Positions 22,917 to 34,380 of a stretch of DNA of 64,000 nt are shown in pieces. Source of the stretch: Leuctra nigra (Eukaryota > Arthropoda > Insecta > Plecoptera > Leuctridae); the NCBI GenBank assembly GCA_934045905.1, contig OW203764.1, positions 26,028,954 through 26,092,953 of the forward strand, written 5' to 3'. The stretch's first letter is position 1. Each line of letters opens with the position of its first letter. The translations under genes and the position numbers were made by a program. The notes beneath the pieces are model-generated. The model was not told the origin of the DNA. It ran no database searches and saw only the letters and a program-made list of their open reading frames with translations.

Positions 22917-25517
22917 GAGCTGCATTCATCTCGCACTAAAGAGACATCGAGGCTGGCCTCGTCTCAACTTCCGTCGGTCAAGAGCTCGGCGCCGCCCACT
23001 CTGCAAACATCGGGCATTACGTTAGTTACCTACCACAGAAGCAAACACGTTATGCCACATGTGCAATACAACTACGAAGAAAAACAGCGTTAAAGATTTT
23101 TAAAAACAATTCGGCATGAAATGTTCTCAATCTCTAATTTTCTACTTATAAAAACATTTAAATATAAATACGAGAATTATCCAATCATTGTAGGAATACT
23201 ACTGTGAGAAACGGGAGCGTATTTTAATATGTTTGTTGACTTTCATAAATATATTAACGCCTTTAAAAAGTACAAAGTCAAAAACGTGGTCACTTTGTTA
23301 CGAGGTTACTCACTCAGGTCATTTTGTCTCGTCGTGAGTAATCTGCTTTTTCGCTCGCATTTCACCCTTCTTCGGACCACATCAAGCCTTGCTCACTCGT
23401 TCGTGTTTTAATTTATACGTGTTTGTTTGATTCAATCACACATTCCAGTGTTTCCCGTATCGTTGGTACCTGGAGGGATATTTGGGCATCCGTCGTCAGT
23501 GTTATCACTGTACTCTAACTTAATTTTAGAGACAAATTTTATAATTATATTTCCCCGTCTATTATTTTGCATTTTGTTTGTATACTCGACATTCCACGTG
23601 CAAGGCGGAACCACGAGATTGATGGTTTTGGGGAAGACGAAAAGAACCTACTTTCTTTGACTAATGTTCTAGAAATTATTTTATGTGATCTTTTTTGTTA
23701 TTTAATTAACAATTCTTCGATGAAGAAGGGTGTCGGTGGTGGACTAACATAGTTCTATCTAGATATATATATATAACACTAGAATTTGATAGAAGTGTAT
23801 AAAGTTATGCAGTATAAGTTGTAGCAAGGATGTCGTGGTCAAATGTTACTTGTGTAATCGTAGGTATGTTACAGAGCATGAAATACCTACTAATAATTGT
23901 TACAGTTGTTATGTTGGTAACATGTAATATATAGTTACCTCACTTGTCACTATGCAAGGGATGCTCTGTCTCCCACCCACCTACTTCACATCACCCCTCC
24001 TCGTTTCGGTTCCATCTACCTGCATTCATCGATTCACTGCCGCAAGTTAACACAGGCATCCCGAGCAATCTATTCACTTTGTTTCCAGATTACAGTACAC
24101 GTTGAAAATGTTGCTTGATTAAATAATTTTTATTAATTCTTTATTTAGACTTGTCAATGTACAGAGCAGTCGGCCGAAGATCGAAATGTTGTTTTGTTGT
24201 CTGTCAGATATTTTATTGACGAGTGGATCCCGGTATAGAAAGAATTTATATATATTATATATAATAAATGATCACAAATTAATTCTTTCGGTCTTCGGGC
24301 GAAATTATTTCAAGTGCTTTAATATAGAACTTAACTACGAAATGATTACTTTTGTTCCATTAATGTTGGATCTTGAATGTCTAATTTGAAAGATAGTTTG
24401 TTACCTCAATATTTTGCCTATGTTGTGAAGTCACGCCTGTAAATAGAAATATGGATCCGTCTGTAATTACTAAATATATTGCTATTGTTTGTACAAATTA
24501 AATGCTGTATCCATTGTAAGGATATTATATACGTTGAAGGGAGTTGATCGAGTACTATGGCTTGTTTCCCGTTTGTCATTTAGATTATAGCATCTATGAA
24601 AGATCCATAGACATTTTATGTTTGGAAATTATTCTTGTATCATAACATTTAGCCAATTCCCTCGCTGGCAAGGTTATTTGCCGGGCAATCTGTGTGTACA
24701 TTATTAGTAAGTGAAACAAGCTGTTACCTTGACCAAATCTCATGCGACGAACAAATTTGTCCGTCGTCAAGTAGACAAAAAGCTGTAGAATAAACTCCAT
24801 CACATTTTCAAGAAAGTTTTATAGATCACTTATCCCCTCACATTTCCTACATTCACAATGCAATGCTCGAATTCTTTGGCTATGTTGGACTTGAAGTTTT
24901 ATGTAACTTTTGTTACAACTTAAATTTTGTGAAATTTAATTTTTTACTCATTGGATAATCATGAATGTAATATTGAAATCAGAACTTGAACTCTAAATAT
25001 AAAACTATGACTTAAGTAATTTCTGTTATATTAAGTACAAGGAAGACAATTTTAAATTGTAATTGTAGGCAAAATCTTATTGATGTAACTAAAAATATAG
25101 GTAAATAAGATTGTTCCAAAAAGATAACGTTAACTCAATAACTTTTAATGCGAGTTTGACCAGCAATAGTTTTAGATTATACTGCATTTTCTCTTTTCAT
25201 TTTATGTTATTTGTACACTCTCATGTAAATCTCCCCAAAGACCTAGTATTGTATTAGTTAGGTATTTGTATACAAAGGGATGACTTGAAATACCTACTTC
25301 AGAACAGAATGCAGTACAAAGATATTGCTGTCGATACAATTTACACAAAAATTATTTTGAAGATATATGCGGTACTAAATTGCAGTGAGGGTTTGTCCAA
25401 GTTTAATGATTGATTGGTGAACATTTTTATAATGAACATCATATGTTATAATCACAATTATTTTACTTAAAATACCTACTTCAAAAATAATTCACAGCCA
25501 ATGGAAGGAATTCTGTA
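22917..25517. other. Hr39 3' flank and convergent intergenic region
   Basis: No protein-coding exon recognised. Contains probable Hr39 3' UTR sequence of unknown length, candidate AATAAA signals on the plus strand (for example near 24262) and the 3' flank of CYP copy A. From about 25140 the sequence is alignable with 43800 onward (shared gtttgaccancaatagtttt), marking one edge of the P450 duplication. Confidence 0.55.
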
Positions 25518-25705
25518 CTAAAACTCAGGTCGCGGTGTGAAAACTGCCTGGTAAGGTGTCGGAGCGAGTGTCATGCCGGGCATTGGCGTTGTCGTAGGTA
25601 AGTCACAGTTGGGCAGCGGAGTCACATTGAACTTCTGCAGGATACCAGCGAAGAACAAGAAGATGCAGCTCTTGGCAAGAACGTCTGCCAAACATTTCCT
25701 CCGTC
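25518..25705 (-). CDS. CYP copy A exon 8, haem-binding loop and C-terminus
   Basis: Encodes the end of a split glycine, then RRKCLADVLAKSCIFLFFAG and on to the C-terminus ending PRPEF and TAG. With exon 7 it forms the haem loop FGLGRRKCLA, with Cys439 as the thiolate ligand. The usual FxxGxRxCxG glycine two residues after the cysteine is alanine here, and also in copy B. Acceptor ccattgcag, entry phase 1. The following 3' region is AT-rich. Confidence 0.9.
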
Positions 25706-26314
25706 CTGCAATGGTCGAGCAACAAGATTACTACACTTGGAAAACGCTACGTATAACGCGTGCATTGATAAGCGAGTCTTCCTACTGCCTGCCAGGCGCG
25801 GTTCTAGGGGGTGGCTCTCTTTATCCATATCTCTTTATCCATATTCTCTTTTTGCTTACAATTCGTATCATTCTTTATTAGAAAAACAATTTACAACAAA
25901 ATTAAACATAAATTTTCTCTTTTTGCTTACAATTCGTATCATTCTTTAATTTACAACAAAATTAAATATAAATATGGCTAAAAACTACAAATTTTATTTT
26001 CACGTAAAACCAAAGTTGAGTATTTTCCTCCATATTAAGCTAGATTAGATGGCTGTTTTATATTTAATGGGAAGGTGTTTCTAAATTTAGTTTCAGATGC
26101 AGGTAAATTTATTCCGAAAACGCTTCTAGCTTCATCAATTTTCAAAAAAATCCCCGCGGAGCAATTAGGGTGTCTTGCCCCCCAAATCCCCCGCGGGTCG
26201 TGTTTTTCACAAAATTTCGTCTGCCCACCCACATTTTTGGTCCTAGAACTGCGCCTGCTGCCTGCATGGGATTTAACATGTGTGTCAAATATGTTCATCT
26301 ACAGACATTGAGAA

Positions 26315-26440
26315 CCCTTTTGCAGATGGCGTTTTCCACTGGCCGCACTAGGGCTGCACTGAAATGACGTCACCATACAAAACTCAATGTAAATTTAGTG
26401 CAGAACTAGTGGGGCCAGTGGAAAATGCCATTATGCAAGG
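26315..26440. mobile_element. MITE-like inverted repeat with ~35-bp arms
   Basis: The left arm (about 26315-26350: gcgttttccactggccgcac inside) and the right arm (about 26405-26440: ggccagtggaaaatgccatt inside) are inverted copies with a few mismatches. No ORF. A partial inverted copy of its right end follows directly. Confidence 0.7.
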
Positions 26441-26479
26441 TCCACTAAATCTAAACTAAAAGATTTAGTGGTCCTTGCA
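26434..26479. repeat. 19-bp inverted repeat joining two MITE ends
   Basis: The sequence tgcaaggtccactaaatct (26434-26452), an 8-nt spacer and agatttagtggtccttgca (26461-26479) pair with one mismatch. The arms extend the outer end of the adjacent MITE, so this looks like two facing ends of the same family, one of them truncated. Confidence 0.7.
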
Positions 26480-26518
26480 TTCATCGAAGCTGATCAAGAG
26501 GCAGTGATAAAAGCTTAA

Positions 26519-26636
26519 AGGTACGTTTACAGCTTAAAGTTCAACGCTCAGCGCTAGAGTAGAAAGATGAACATGGTTTATCTTTGACCTTGAACGCGGC
26601 TGAACGTCGAACGAATGCCGAGCTGTAAACGTACCT
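26519..26636. mobile_element. 118-bp MITE with 16-bp perfect TIRs
   Basis: The sequence aggtacgtttacagct (26519-26534) and its exact reverse complement agctgtaaacgtacct (26621-26636). The interior carries further weak symmetry (ttcaacgctcagcgc versus gctgaacgtcgaac). No unambiguous target duplication. Confidence 0.7.
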
Positions 26637-27753
26637 GAATGTTTTGATAGGTATATTTTGACATAGACTTATTATTTCAAATTTAGCATAAAAATGTCTA
26701 TTTCATTACAGATTTGTCCAAAAACACTTATAATGTTGGTACCAATGACCATGTAAATTTGGTAGTGATCGGTCAAACGATTCCAGTTTTATTGGCACAC
26801 AGAGTTGAGTTTCTTTCATATTGCAAAGCTAAGCACAGACTTCAAATCAAGTTTCCGATGAAATTAATACACCGATTTTACTGGAAATCATTAGCCTTCT
26901 GCATTGGATAGTAATGAATCTTTTCTGAAAAATTGACCAGATCCGTTACTTCGTTTAAAATGTAACGTGAAATACACAAATACCTTTTATAAAAAAAAAC
27001 AGATTAAAGCCATGAGTTTCAAGTGGAGTTGCTTGCTTGAATATTGCACAAACGTACAAACAAATAAAAATTAGAAATGTCACAAATTCTCAATTAAAGA
27101 AATGTTGACAATAATTTAAATTTTAAACCCCTTCTCTAATTATATTCACTTTTAACTTAATATACGTTTTGCCAGAAAACAGCAAATTTGGCTTTCAGAG
27201 AAAAGTTTCAATGTGTGTCAATGCCACGTATAGGTACCAAGAATGAAATTACAAAAAACCAATTATAGGCAACTATTTTACTGCTAATGTATTTAATATT
27301 TATACCTTCTTCTATCTCGTAACGTAAGGATTTAACATTCAAAGTTCAGACTCTCTAAGTAGATTTTTTTAAAGAAATAAACAAATACCATTTAAATTTT
27401 TTTTCTAAATTGATTTGTCTTTACAAAATGTGATCTCTCCTCTCTCCCGAGATCGTGCAGAGGCCTTGAGCACCCCTCGACTACGGGAGCGCCCCCCCTT
27501 GTTCCACCATTGTCCCTAGTAGAACCACTGCACGGTTTGTAAAGAAAAGAGTTGAATGCCTGGGGAAAAAATATTCTGTTCCAGACACAAATAGAGTACC
27601 TTTCAATAATATCATAATTTTTCCCTTTTGTTTGTTTGTTTGTTAGAAAAAAAATGAAAAACTGGAAATGGAAACTGGTTTTATCTCTCGCTTTTAGTTT
27701 TATCAGAACATAACGAGGCGGCTGTACACACCGCACAGCCATGACATGGCTAT

Positions 27754-27845
27754 GGTCGGTGACAGGCAAAGATGAACTCGCGCTAGCATGGGCCGCCCTA
27801 TACCTGGCAATGCTAAACAGGGTTCATCTTTGCCTGTCACCGACC
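27754..27845. mobile_element. 92-bp MITE with 24-bp perfect TIRs
   Basis: The arm ggtcggtgacaggcaaagat plus gaac (27754-27777) is matched exactly by the reverse complement at 27822-27845. A 44-nt spacer carries gctagcatgggccgccctat; a similar string (ttagcatgggccggcctatc) recurs near 38471 upstream of CYP exon 2, hinting at a related element there. Confidence 0.75.
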
Positions 27846-28377
27846 TTAGACAGAGCAGTTCTATTACTAATTTATTTCAAACGAATTGATTTGAAGATAC
27901 GTCAGTGATTTTAAAATATACAAGAAGTGCGCAATTGGTATTTTTATTATTTGTGTAAAATATGAGATCCAAAATGTTAGGTAATCATTCTTTCTAATAG
28001 CTTAAACTAATAATTATCTACGATTTCAGAACCCTCTCACCAAAGATATATCGTATTATGCTTTCACCCGTGAGATAGTTTGAAAGACCAGCATAAAAAT
28101 GTATTTGTGAACTGTGTGTTCGTAATTTAAGAGAGTATCAATTTTTCAGTTTGTCTGCCCATTAAGTAAAACCATGTAAAACGTTACAAATATGGCATTG
28201 ACAGTCCCAGTAAACATTTCGGGGAATAATATCACTATCAATACGTGCTTTACAAACTGAGAGAATATTTTGAAAGCTCATACAAACCACTTACAGACGA
28301 CACCTCTATCTTTTTTTTTCTCCAAAAATGGACTTGTTAAGTCCTTTACCATTCAGATGTAATTATATCAAGGTCAC

Positions 28378-28519
28378 CTAGTCCGAAAGGCATCAGCCAG
28401 TCGTCCTTGACGAGTTCGCCGTGTTCGTTGAGGAACCGTTCAGGACGGAAGTTGTGCGGATCTCCCCAGTGGGCCTCATCCATGTGGATCGACCAGACGC
28501 TCATCAACACAGTTGTGTT
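28378..28519 (-). CDS. CYP copy A exon 7, PERF motif and start of haem loop
   Basis: 47 codons: NTTVLMSVWSIHMDEAHWGD, then PHNFRPERFL with the PERF motif at residues 413-416, then NEHGELVKDDWLMPFGL. The donor g|gtgacc exits in phase 1 and completes the glycine of the haem loop with exon 8. The acceptor ttgcag sits directly against a 30-bp minisatellite, so there is almost no unique intron sequence upstream of the exon. Confidence 0.92.
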
Positions 28520-28525
28520 CTGCAA

Positions 28526-29118
28526 CACAACACAACGTTCATCACTCAACGTCAACACAACACAACGTTCATCACTAAACGTCAACACAACGCAACGTTC
28601 ATCACTCAACGTTAACACAACACAACGTTCATCACTCAACGTCAACACAACGCAACGTGCATCACTCAACGTCAACACAACACAACGTTCATCACTCAAC
28701 GTCAACACAACGCAACGTTCATCACTCAACGTCAACACAACGCCCAAGTTCATCACTCAACGTCAACACAACACAACGTTCATCACTCAACGTCAACACA
28801 ACGCCCAAGTTCATCACTCAACGTCAACACAACGCTCATCACTCAACGTCAACACAACACTCAACGTCAACACAACACAACGTTCATCACTCAACGTCAA
28901 CACAACGCCCAAGTTCATCACTCAACGTCAACACAACACTCAACGTCAACACAACACAACGTTCATCACTCAACGTCAACACAACGCCCAAGTTCATCAC
29001 TCAACGTCAACACAACAATATTCATCACTTAACGTCTACACAACGCTCATCACTCAACGTCAACACAACGCCCAAGTTCATCACTCAACGTCAACACAAC
29101 GTTCATCACTCAGTCGTG
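28526..29118. repeat. 30-bp minisatellite abutting CYP copy A exon 7, about 20 copies
   Basis: Units of cgttcatcactcaacgtcaa plus cacaacgcaa, with variants (acacaa, gcccaagt) and partially deleted units in the distal half. On the gene strand the array lies at the 3' end of intron 6 and stops six bases before the exon-7 acceptor. Thirty is divisible by three and the gene-strand frame stays open into exon 7, giving a decapeptide repeat (LTLSDERCVV) in a conceptual read-through. Confidence 0.92.
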
Positions 29119-29413
29119 TAAACACTGGCGACTTTTCGATTTTGCAGCCCCCTCAGTTGCGGGCTAAGGGGTAAGGGGGCCCGAATATCTGGATTGAGTA
29201 AATACCATAGAAAAACCAAAAATATCGATAAATCAGAAGTAACGAAAATAGTTGTTATTTAAAGGAAACAAATGAACAGATCGACCTTAATTTGTGCTTA
29301 AATCATGTCAAAATGCACTAAATTCTATAGTGGAATTCAAAAAAAATCCGGGCCCGCGCGGCCAGGACATTGTTGTGAGGCCCTCCTCCAGACCCAAATC
29401 GGACCTAATGTTA

Positions 29414-29622
29414 AACCCGATTTACACGGTCACATTAATGAACAACTTCTGTGTCACATGCTTTGACAATGTTAATTTTCACACAATTTTGCATTTACAC
29501 GCAGTAACTTTCTGTAACCGAACTTAAAACATTTCTAATTTCCCTCAAGATATGTGACAAAGACTGTGCCAAAGACCGTGACACAGAAGTTGTTCAATAA
29601 ATGTGACCGTGTAGATCGGGCT
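29414..29622. mobile_element. 209-bp PIF/Harbinger-type MITE, TTA target duplication
   Basis: Ends aacccgatttacacggtcac and (reverse complement of the right end) agcccgatctacacggtcac begin ~45-bp imperfect TIRs. TTA lies on both sides (29411-29413 and 29623-29625). Copy B has the empty site (aatgttattacc near 48470), confirming insertion after the gene duplication. A 3-bp TWA duplication suggests the PIF/Harbinger superfamily. Confidence 0.85.
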
Positions 29623-29896
29623 TTATAGTTATTTACCAAAAATTCACAGCATCGCAACTGGATTTACAATAATTGAAAAAGTGTCACAGCATTTAAAAAT
29701 TTACACAAAAAGAATCACATATGAAAGATTTTTACGGTAGGCAACTAAAAAAAGTAGGGGGGGGGGCCTAAAAAATATCCTGCCGGGGGGGGGGGGCGAA
29801 ATCTGAAGTTACGCATCTGCATGTAAATTGTTTTCAATATTTCGTATTTACTACAGTTGACCTTGCTCAGTATGGTGGTAATTTTAAAAACTACAA

Positions 29897-29913
29897 TTGG
29901 TGGCAGAAGTGGG
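29897..29913 (+). other. PBS-like motif flanking CYP exon 6 (downstream side, copy A)
   Basis: The sequence ttggtggcagaagtggg resembles a tRNA primer-binding site as found just inside the 5' LTR of retrotransposons. The same motif occurs at 30396-30412 on the other side of exon 6, and in both positions in copy B. Calling these LTR relics is inference. Confidence 0.4.
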
Positions 29914-30014
29914 ACGGAAAATATTATGAGTTAGACTGCATCAAATGAGCACATAACTTGGTGAGTGTTCGTCCATCTCACGGTCAGCAGCACCAGGCAA
30001 TACAAGTGAAGTAC

Positions 30015-30132
30015 CTTGGGAATATCGTAGCCTTGAAGCGTGGTGTTCTTCAACACCCTCCTGGGACCGATGACCGGTGCCACGTGATGAAGACGCTGCA
30101 CTTCCATCAGCACAGCCTCCGTGTACGGCAAT
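30015..30132 (-). CDS. CYP copy A exon 6, K-helix (ExxR)
   Basis: One base completing a lysine, then 39 codons: LPYTEAVLMEVQRLHHVAPV and IGPRRVLKNTTLQGYDIPK. EVQR at residues 358-361 is the invariant ExxR of the K-helix. Acceptor ggtccag, donor aag|gtactt, exit phase 0. Joined to exon 7 it reads GYDIPKNTTVLMSV, as expected for CYP2-clan enzymes. Confidence 0.92.
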
Positions 30133-30395
30133 CTGGACCATGAGATGATTAGTTCATAGGTGGTAACTTAACAACTGGAACGGCAAGTAAACAATCATGA
30201 TAAGTGGCTCGATTTCTATGAATTTAAACGTTTCGAAGGCTTCATTTTTTGACAATGTAACTGTTAAACGTTGTATCCACATAAATGGAGCCTTGTGTGT
30301 AGATTATGTTCCCAATATTTATTGGTACGTGTAGTACACAGTACAATTACATATTTTGTTTATTTTAATAATATTATGATTACTTTTCACTACAT

Positions 30396-30412
30396 TTGGT
30401 GGCAGAAGTGGG
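30396..30412 (+). other. PBS-like motif upstream side of CYP exon 6 (copy A)
   Basis: The sequence ttggtggcagaagtggg follows ttcactaca, a plausible LTR 3' end. See the partner motif at 29897. Confidence 0.4.
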
Positions 30413-31032
30413 CCAGAAAAATTAGATAATGTTTTGAGCCAAATGATTTTAAACTACCATATTATGTGTACATAGTTAACTTTAGGTATTTCAATAAAAA
30501 CAGTAAGTTCACTCAAAAGGCAGGTTAATTCCGTACTGAGCATGTGGCTAGCTTATTTTCTTACAGCGCTCTCAGAAAAGTGACCACAAAAAATAATTAT
30601 AAAAAAACATTCTTTCATGGCAATTTAGAAAGTGAGTCTATTATCAAGAGGGCCATAATGCCCGCATCAACCTTATAAACACAAAAATACAGAGTATAAT
30701 ATGATACACCTGTTGTTGATGCGTGATGACAACATTGTCGTTGTCCAACTTCGTCATTCCCCACCTTATCGTCAAACCCCGTTTTTATACCTGAACGGTA
30801 GTATAATTCAATGCGAGATTTGCTAATGAAAGTTATGGGATTTAGAAGTAAATCAATTGTTTCCAATTCAATGAAAGAGAATGTAATAAGAAGTCGCGAT
30901 TCTTTATCAACTCCCCAATAACTGGGTTTGCATGGCTTGTAGACAGGGAATACAACAGGAAGCAAGTTGGCAACACTGTCGACATCGGCAGGGAAGACAA
31001 CAGAAGGCAACACTGTCGACGTCGACACTTAC

Positions 31033-31213
31033 TTAGTAATGTCGCTGTATTGTGGAAGACGCGTCCTGCCGACGACGGCGTCTAACTCCTGCTGTACGCG
31101 ACGCTGGACGTCTGGATGATGCAGCATCATCAGGAAGACAAAGTCCAGAGTGTTGCTCGTCGTCAAGGCACCACCAATGAACATGTCCAGGCAAACCATC
31201 ACCAACTGGGCCT
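31033..31213 (-). CDS. CYP copy A exon 5, I-helix
   Basis: 181 nt: EAQLVMVCLDMFIGGALTTS (I-helix, residues 288-307), then NTLDFVFLMMLHHPDVQRRV and QQELDAVVGRTRLPQYSDIT. The oxygen-activation motif normally reads (A/G)Gx(D/E)T(T/S); here leucine 304 stands where the acid should be, while Thr305 is kept. Acceptor gttccag, donor aa|gtaagt, exit phase 2. Confidence 0.92.
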
Positions 31214-31934
31214 CTGGAACATTTTAGACGTTCAGTTTCACGCCCTGGACGATAGGCGAACTATTGTTCAAACACATCCGCGGCTTTACATCAAATAGAA
31301 AACGAGAATTTCATGTCGTTCTAATAATTTATTGTCTCGTATGAGTTTTTACGGCAATCGCTAGAACGACAGCAGCGGCCGTGCTCGGCCGCGCGGTTTC
31401 CCAAGAACTTTGACGCACTAAATATTTCATTACCCCCCCATCCCTAGACACTCCAACTTGAAATTATTGCAGTAAGTAGATAACGTATCGTCAATTATAC
31501 GGTAAAAATTTAAAAATTATAAAAAAATTGCTTTTTGAGAAATGGAACTTTGAATTTTTCACAATCATTTGTTTGAATATTGTATTTTAAGAAACATATT
31601 GTATATATACAGTAGTAAAATAAAGAATAAAATGAGCTTCAATTTTGTGTAAAAAATGATCTTCGTACGATGCTTGGATCAAAAGTTACTAGCAATGAAA
31701 GTGCGAGCTGAATGTTCAAAAAGTACAAATCATGATATTTTGCAAGCTTGCACATCGGAAGTGGTTGACCTCAAGCTCAAACAAAATAAAACACGTGTTG
31801 ACTCTTTTTAGGTAGACAATATTCACAAAAGATATTATTAAAATCGCAAGAGGTCAGGTCAATTTTCGTTAGTTTTTGGTTGACCTGAGGCGGAATGACC
31901 CACAAGCGATTCATGCGTCATACAACATGCGTCA

Positions 31935-31988
31935 TGCGTACACGACGTGTACGACGTGTACGACGCACGACGTGTACGACGCACGACA
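31935..31988. repeat. (gtgtacgac)n microsatellite against the exon-4 donor, copy A
   Basis: Alternating gtgtacgac and gcacgac units run up to the exon-4 splice donor (gtgagt on the gene strand). The same array occurs at the orthologous place in copy B with a different unit order. Confidence 0.75.
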
Positions 31989-31993
31989 CTCAC

Positions 31994-32105
31994 CCGTGAA
32001 CGTGGAATTCTCGGACTTGTCCTCGTTCATCTGGTGAAGGAACGCGTCGATTAGGTCTCGGGTCACGTCCGGCTGCAGTTGTTGCCGATGCGACTCGATG
32101 CTTTC
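31994..32105 (-). CDS. CYP copy A exon 4, F-G to H region
   Basis: 37 codons plus one base: ESIESHRQQLQPDVTRDLID and AFLHQMNEDKSENSTFT. The RDLIDAFL segment is typical of CYP2-clan proteins. Acceptor cgttctgcag, donor g|gtgagt. Joins exon 3 at RFVM-ESIES in phase 0. Confidence 0.9.
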
Positions 32106-32690
32106 CTGCAGAACGAACGGTACATTTCTCACTCAGTGCCTAAAGTGTCTCTTGCACTGTCTCTTGCAGTGTTTGTTGAGTTCAGACACAGATTGTACCA
32201 GACACACCAGTGACGCTCTGCACTTGCACTTCCTAAACCCGGGGTTCTTCTACTCACGCCCGCCTAACTTCATGACTGAAGTTTTTCGTAATCGTGCTCA
32301 CCCTTCTCTCCATCGAGAGAAATAAGCTGGTAAAATGTCCTAATAGTCTGCACCCGCCTCTTGTTCCCTCCATCCCTTGCTCCAGCTCTGTATCTTCCCT
32401 GGTGAAACACAACCTCTGGCAAATATTTATGAAACCCGAACGTACACATTCGAGCTGTCACAAGGGCAAAGCTGCAATGCAAATGCAATTGTACTAGTAC
32501 ACAATCATGCACTAAGGTAAACGCAGTATGCAATAACGACATTAAACTGTTATCTGTGCTGATCGACTGCTATGATCCTCAACTCTGAATCGAATATCCC
32601 CTAGGTACATTCGGCACAACAAAAATTGATCGCTGAACAAATTTGAATGACTGTTTGTCATGTTCCATACCGATCAAAGCTTGTTACTAG

Positions 32691-33694
32691 GAAAACGCTC
32701 AGTGTAACGCGTTGATGAGCGAGCACAGAACATGCAACATCCCCATAGTAACGATGCACGACACGGCACAAGACGATTTTCTCTGCAATTTTTCAATCTC
32801 CATAATACTCTGGATGAATAACAGATCCATTGTGTCGTGAAGTCTTACCTACATACCTTCTCCAGAAATCTCTTGTGACATCCCATACTAAACTCGTAAA
32901 ATTACAATTAATACTTGACTGATTGGGCTTACAATATGTAAAATTTAATATTAAGTTGGTCTTGATCACCATGCAAAATTTGAACTTAATGTGAACATTT
33001 TTATTGTCGACCAATCAGAAGACATGATTTAAACTTAAACCAATTAGAGGATTTGTCCTTCGTACTGCATCCGATTTTATGCGCTAGCTCAAAAATGCTT
33101 TCATTTTACTGTACATTGTGGATAGCTTGGCTGCTCTACAGGCCTTGCCTTGGAACAGAAGCTTAAAGAAGGCAGGGATGACAATTTAGTATACATTTTT
33201 CAAGATTATGGAATAAAATGACCTTAAAATGACAAAACTTTTGAAAATAACGACAGATTAGACTGAAAATTGGCAAAAATATCTAAAATGTTGGTACCAA
33301 TGACCACGCGAAGTTTCAAGTTGATCGGTCAATCTGTTCTAGTTTAAATGTCAAAAATCACATGAAAAATGGTTTTAAATTTGAACCAATAGGAGGATTT
33401 GGCTGAAACTTTTTATGATTGGGTACAATGTTAGTTGCAATGTTTTTGCTAAATTTCAAATAGATCGAAGCACCCAATCGAAAGATAATTTTTTTTAAAT
33501 TTGAACCAATCACGGGAGCCCATTCAAAAACGATCCCAGGGACCGCATAGATTACGTTAGTATGTGTACAAAATTTCAGATCGATTGCTTGAGCGGTTTG
33601 ACCTGGGCTGTGACCACAAAAAAAAAAAAAAAAAAACACACAGAGAAAGTGCCATAAGAGTACCGTGGTGACGCTCGCTACGCTCGCTCAATTA
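32691..33694 (+). repeat. ~1-kb dispersed non-coding repeat, plus-strand copy
   Basis: Starts aaaacgctcagtgtaacgcg plus ttgatgagcgagc and ends agagtaccgtggtgacgctc plus gctacgctcgctcaatta. Internal blocks include taccaatgaccacgcg, a run of phrases such as aaatttgaaccaat and acaaaatttcagatcgattg, and an A18-type tract at about 33617-33635. At least three further copies lie in the window in both orientations. No ORF. Confidence 0.7.
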
Positions 33695-33973
33695 TGATTG
33701 AAATGTGAGTTTACCTAATAGAGTGACACAGGGAGATTGCTTGGACTGACTTCAATTTTAGTGGTGCCAAGGGTACCAATCTTATTTGTATGGTGACACC
33801 AGTAATTTTAAAGATAATACTTTAAAACTATATTTACGGACTTTAGCTTATTTTAATTGGCAATTGATTTCATGAATCCAAATGCGTGCAAAAAAACACG
33901 AGAAAATGGACTTCAGACATTTTGCTTATTTTTTCGTTGTGTGCAGTATTGCGCTTGCGCTTGCGCTACATAC

Positions 33974-34380
33974 CATCACGAAACGCGCCAGATCAGTGTT
34001 GATCTTGTTGAGCAACGTGAATCCAGTTCGCTCCGGCGCTAAGAACCTCAACCATGGTAGTTGGTTGAGCAACCCTCCTGCCATGTCAAACGCCTTCCCT
34101 CTAGCCCCAAGAAGTGCTATCAGCTCCCGCAGCCTCTGATCATCCTTCTCGAACCTGGCGCCTGCTACCATGGACCAGAGCACATTCATCACACTGGGCG
34201 CCAGCAGAGTCCCCGGGCGCACGCCGCCGTCGCCTGACGAGTACAGCGACTCGCGCAGTTCGCACAGCTCGTCCAGCACGCTCGTCTCCATGCTCAGCTT
34301 GCCGAGGCCGAGCTGGCGCAAATGGCGCACGACGAAGCTGCGTTGCTCCCGCCAGAGTGCGCCGTCAACACAAGTCACTC
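33974..34380 (-). CDS. CYP copy A exon 3, C-helix to F-helix
   Basis: Two bases completing a glycine, then 135 codons. WREQR at residues 124-128 is the C-helix WxxxR that contacts the haem propionate; RSFVVRHLRQLGLGKLSMET follows, as in CYP305/CYP15-like enzymes, then the region ending NKINTDLARFVM. Acceptor ctctttcag, donor atg|gtatgt, exit phase 0. Very GC-rich and almost identical in copy B (53273-53679). Confidence 0.93.

Larger units (their letters stand above)
25730..27035. other. Transposon-rich insertion in intron 7 of CYP copy A
   Basis: Just beyond exon 8, copy A carries about 1.3 kb that has no counterpart in copy B, where the sequence runs directly into the shared segment tattgcacaaac. 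It contains at least two MITE-like structures (26315-26440 and 26519-26636), a dangling third end (26434-26479) and a fragment of the ~1-kb repeat family (taccaatgaccatgtaaatt near 26738). Confidence 0.65.

Noticed and set aside
28526..29118. CRISPR array
   Set aside because: The 30-bp units are contiguous with no unique spacers, and the genome is eukaryotic.
28407..29174. 255-codon plus-strand ORF rich in NTTQRSSLNV repeats, and the equivalent at 47662-48252
   Set aside because: Antisense to CYP exon 7 and its intronic minisatellite; explained by the 30-bp period.
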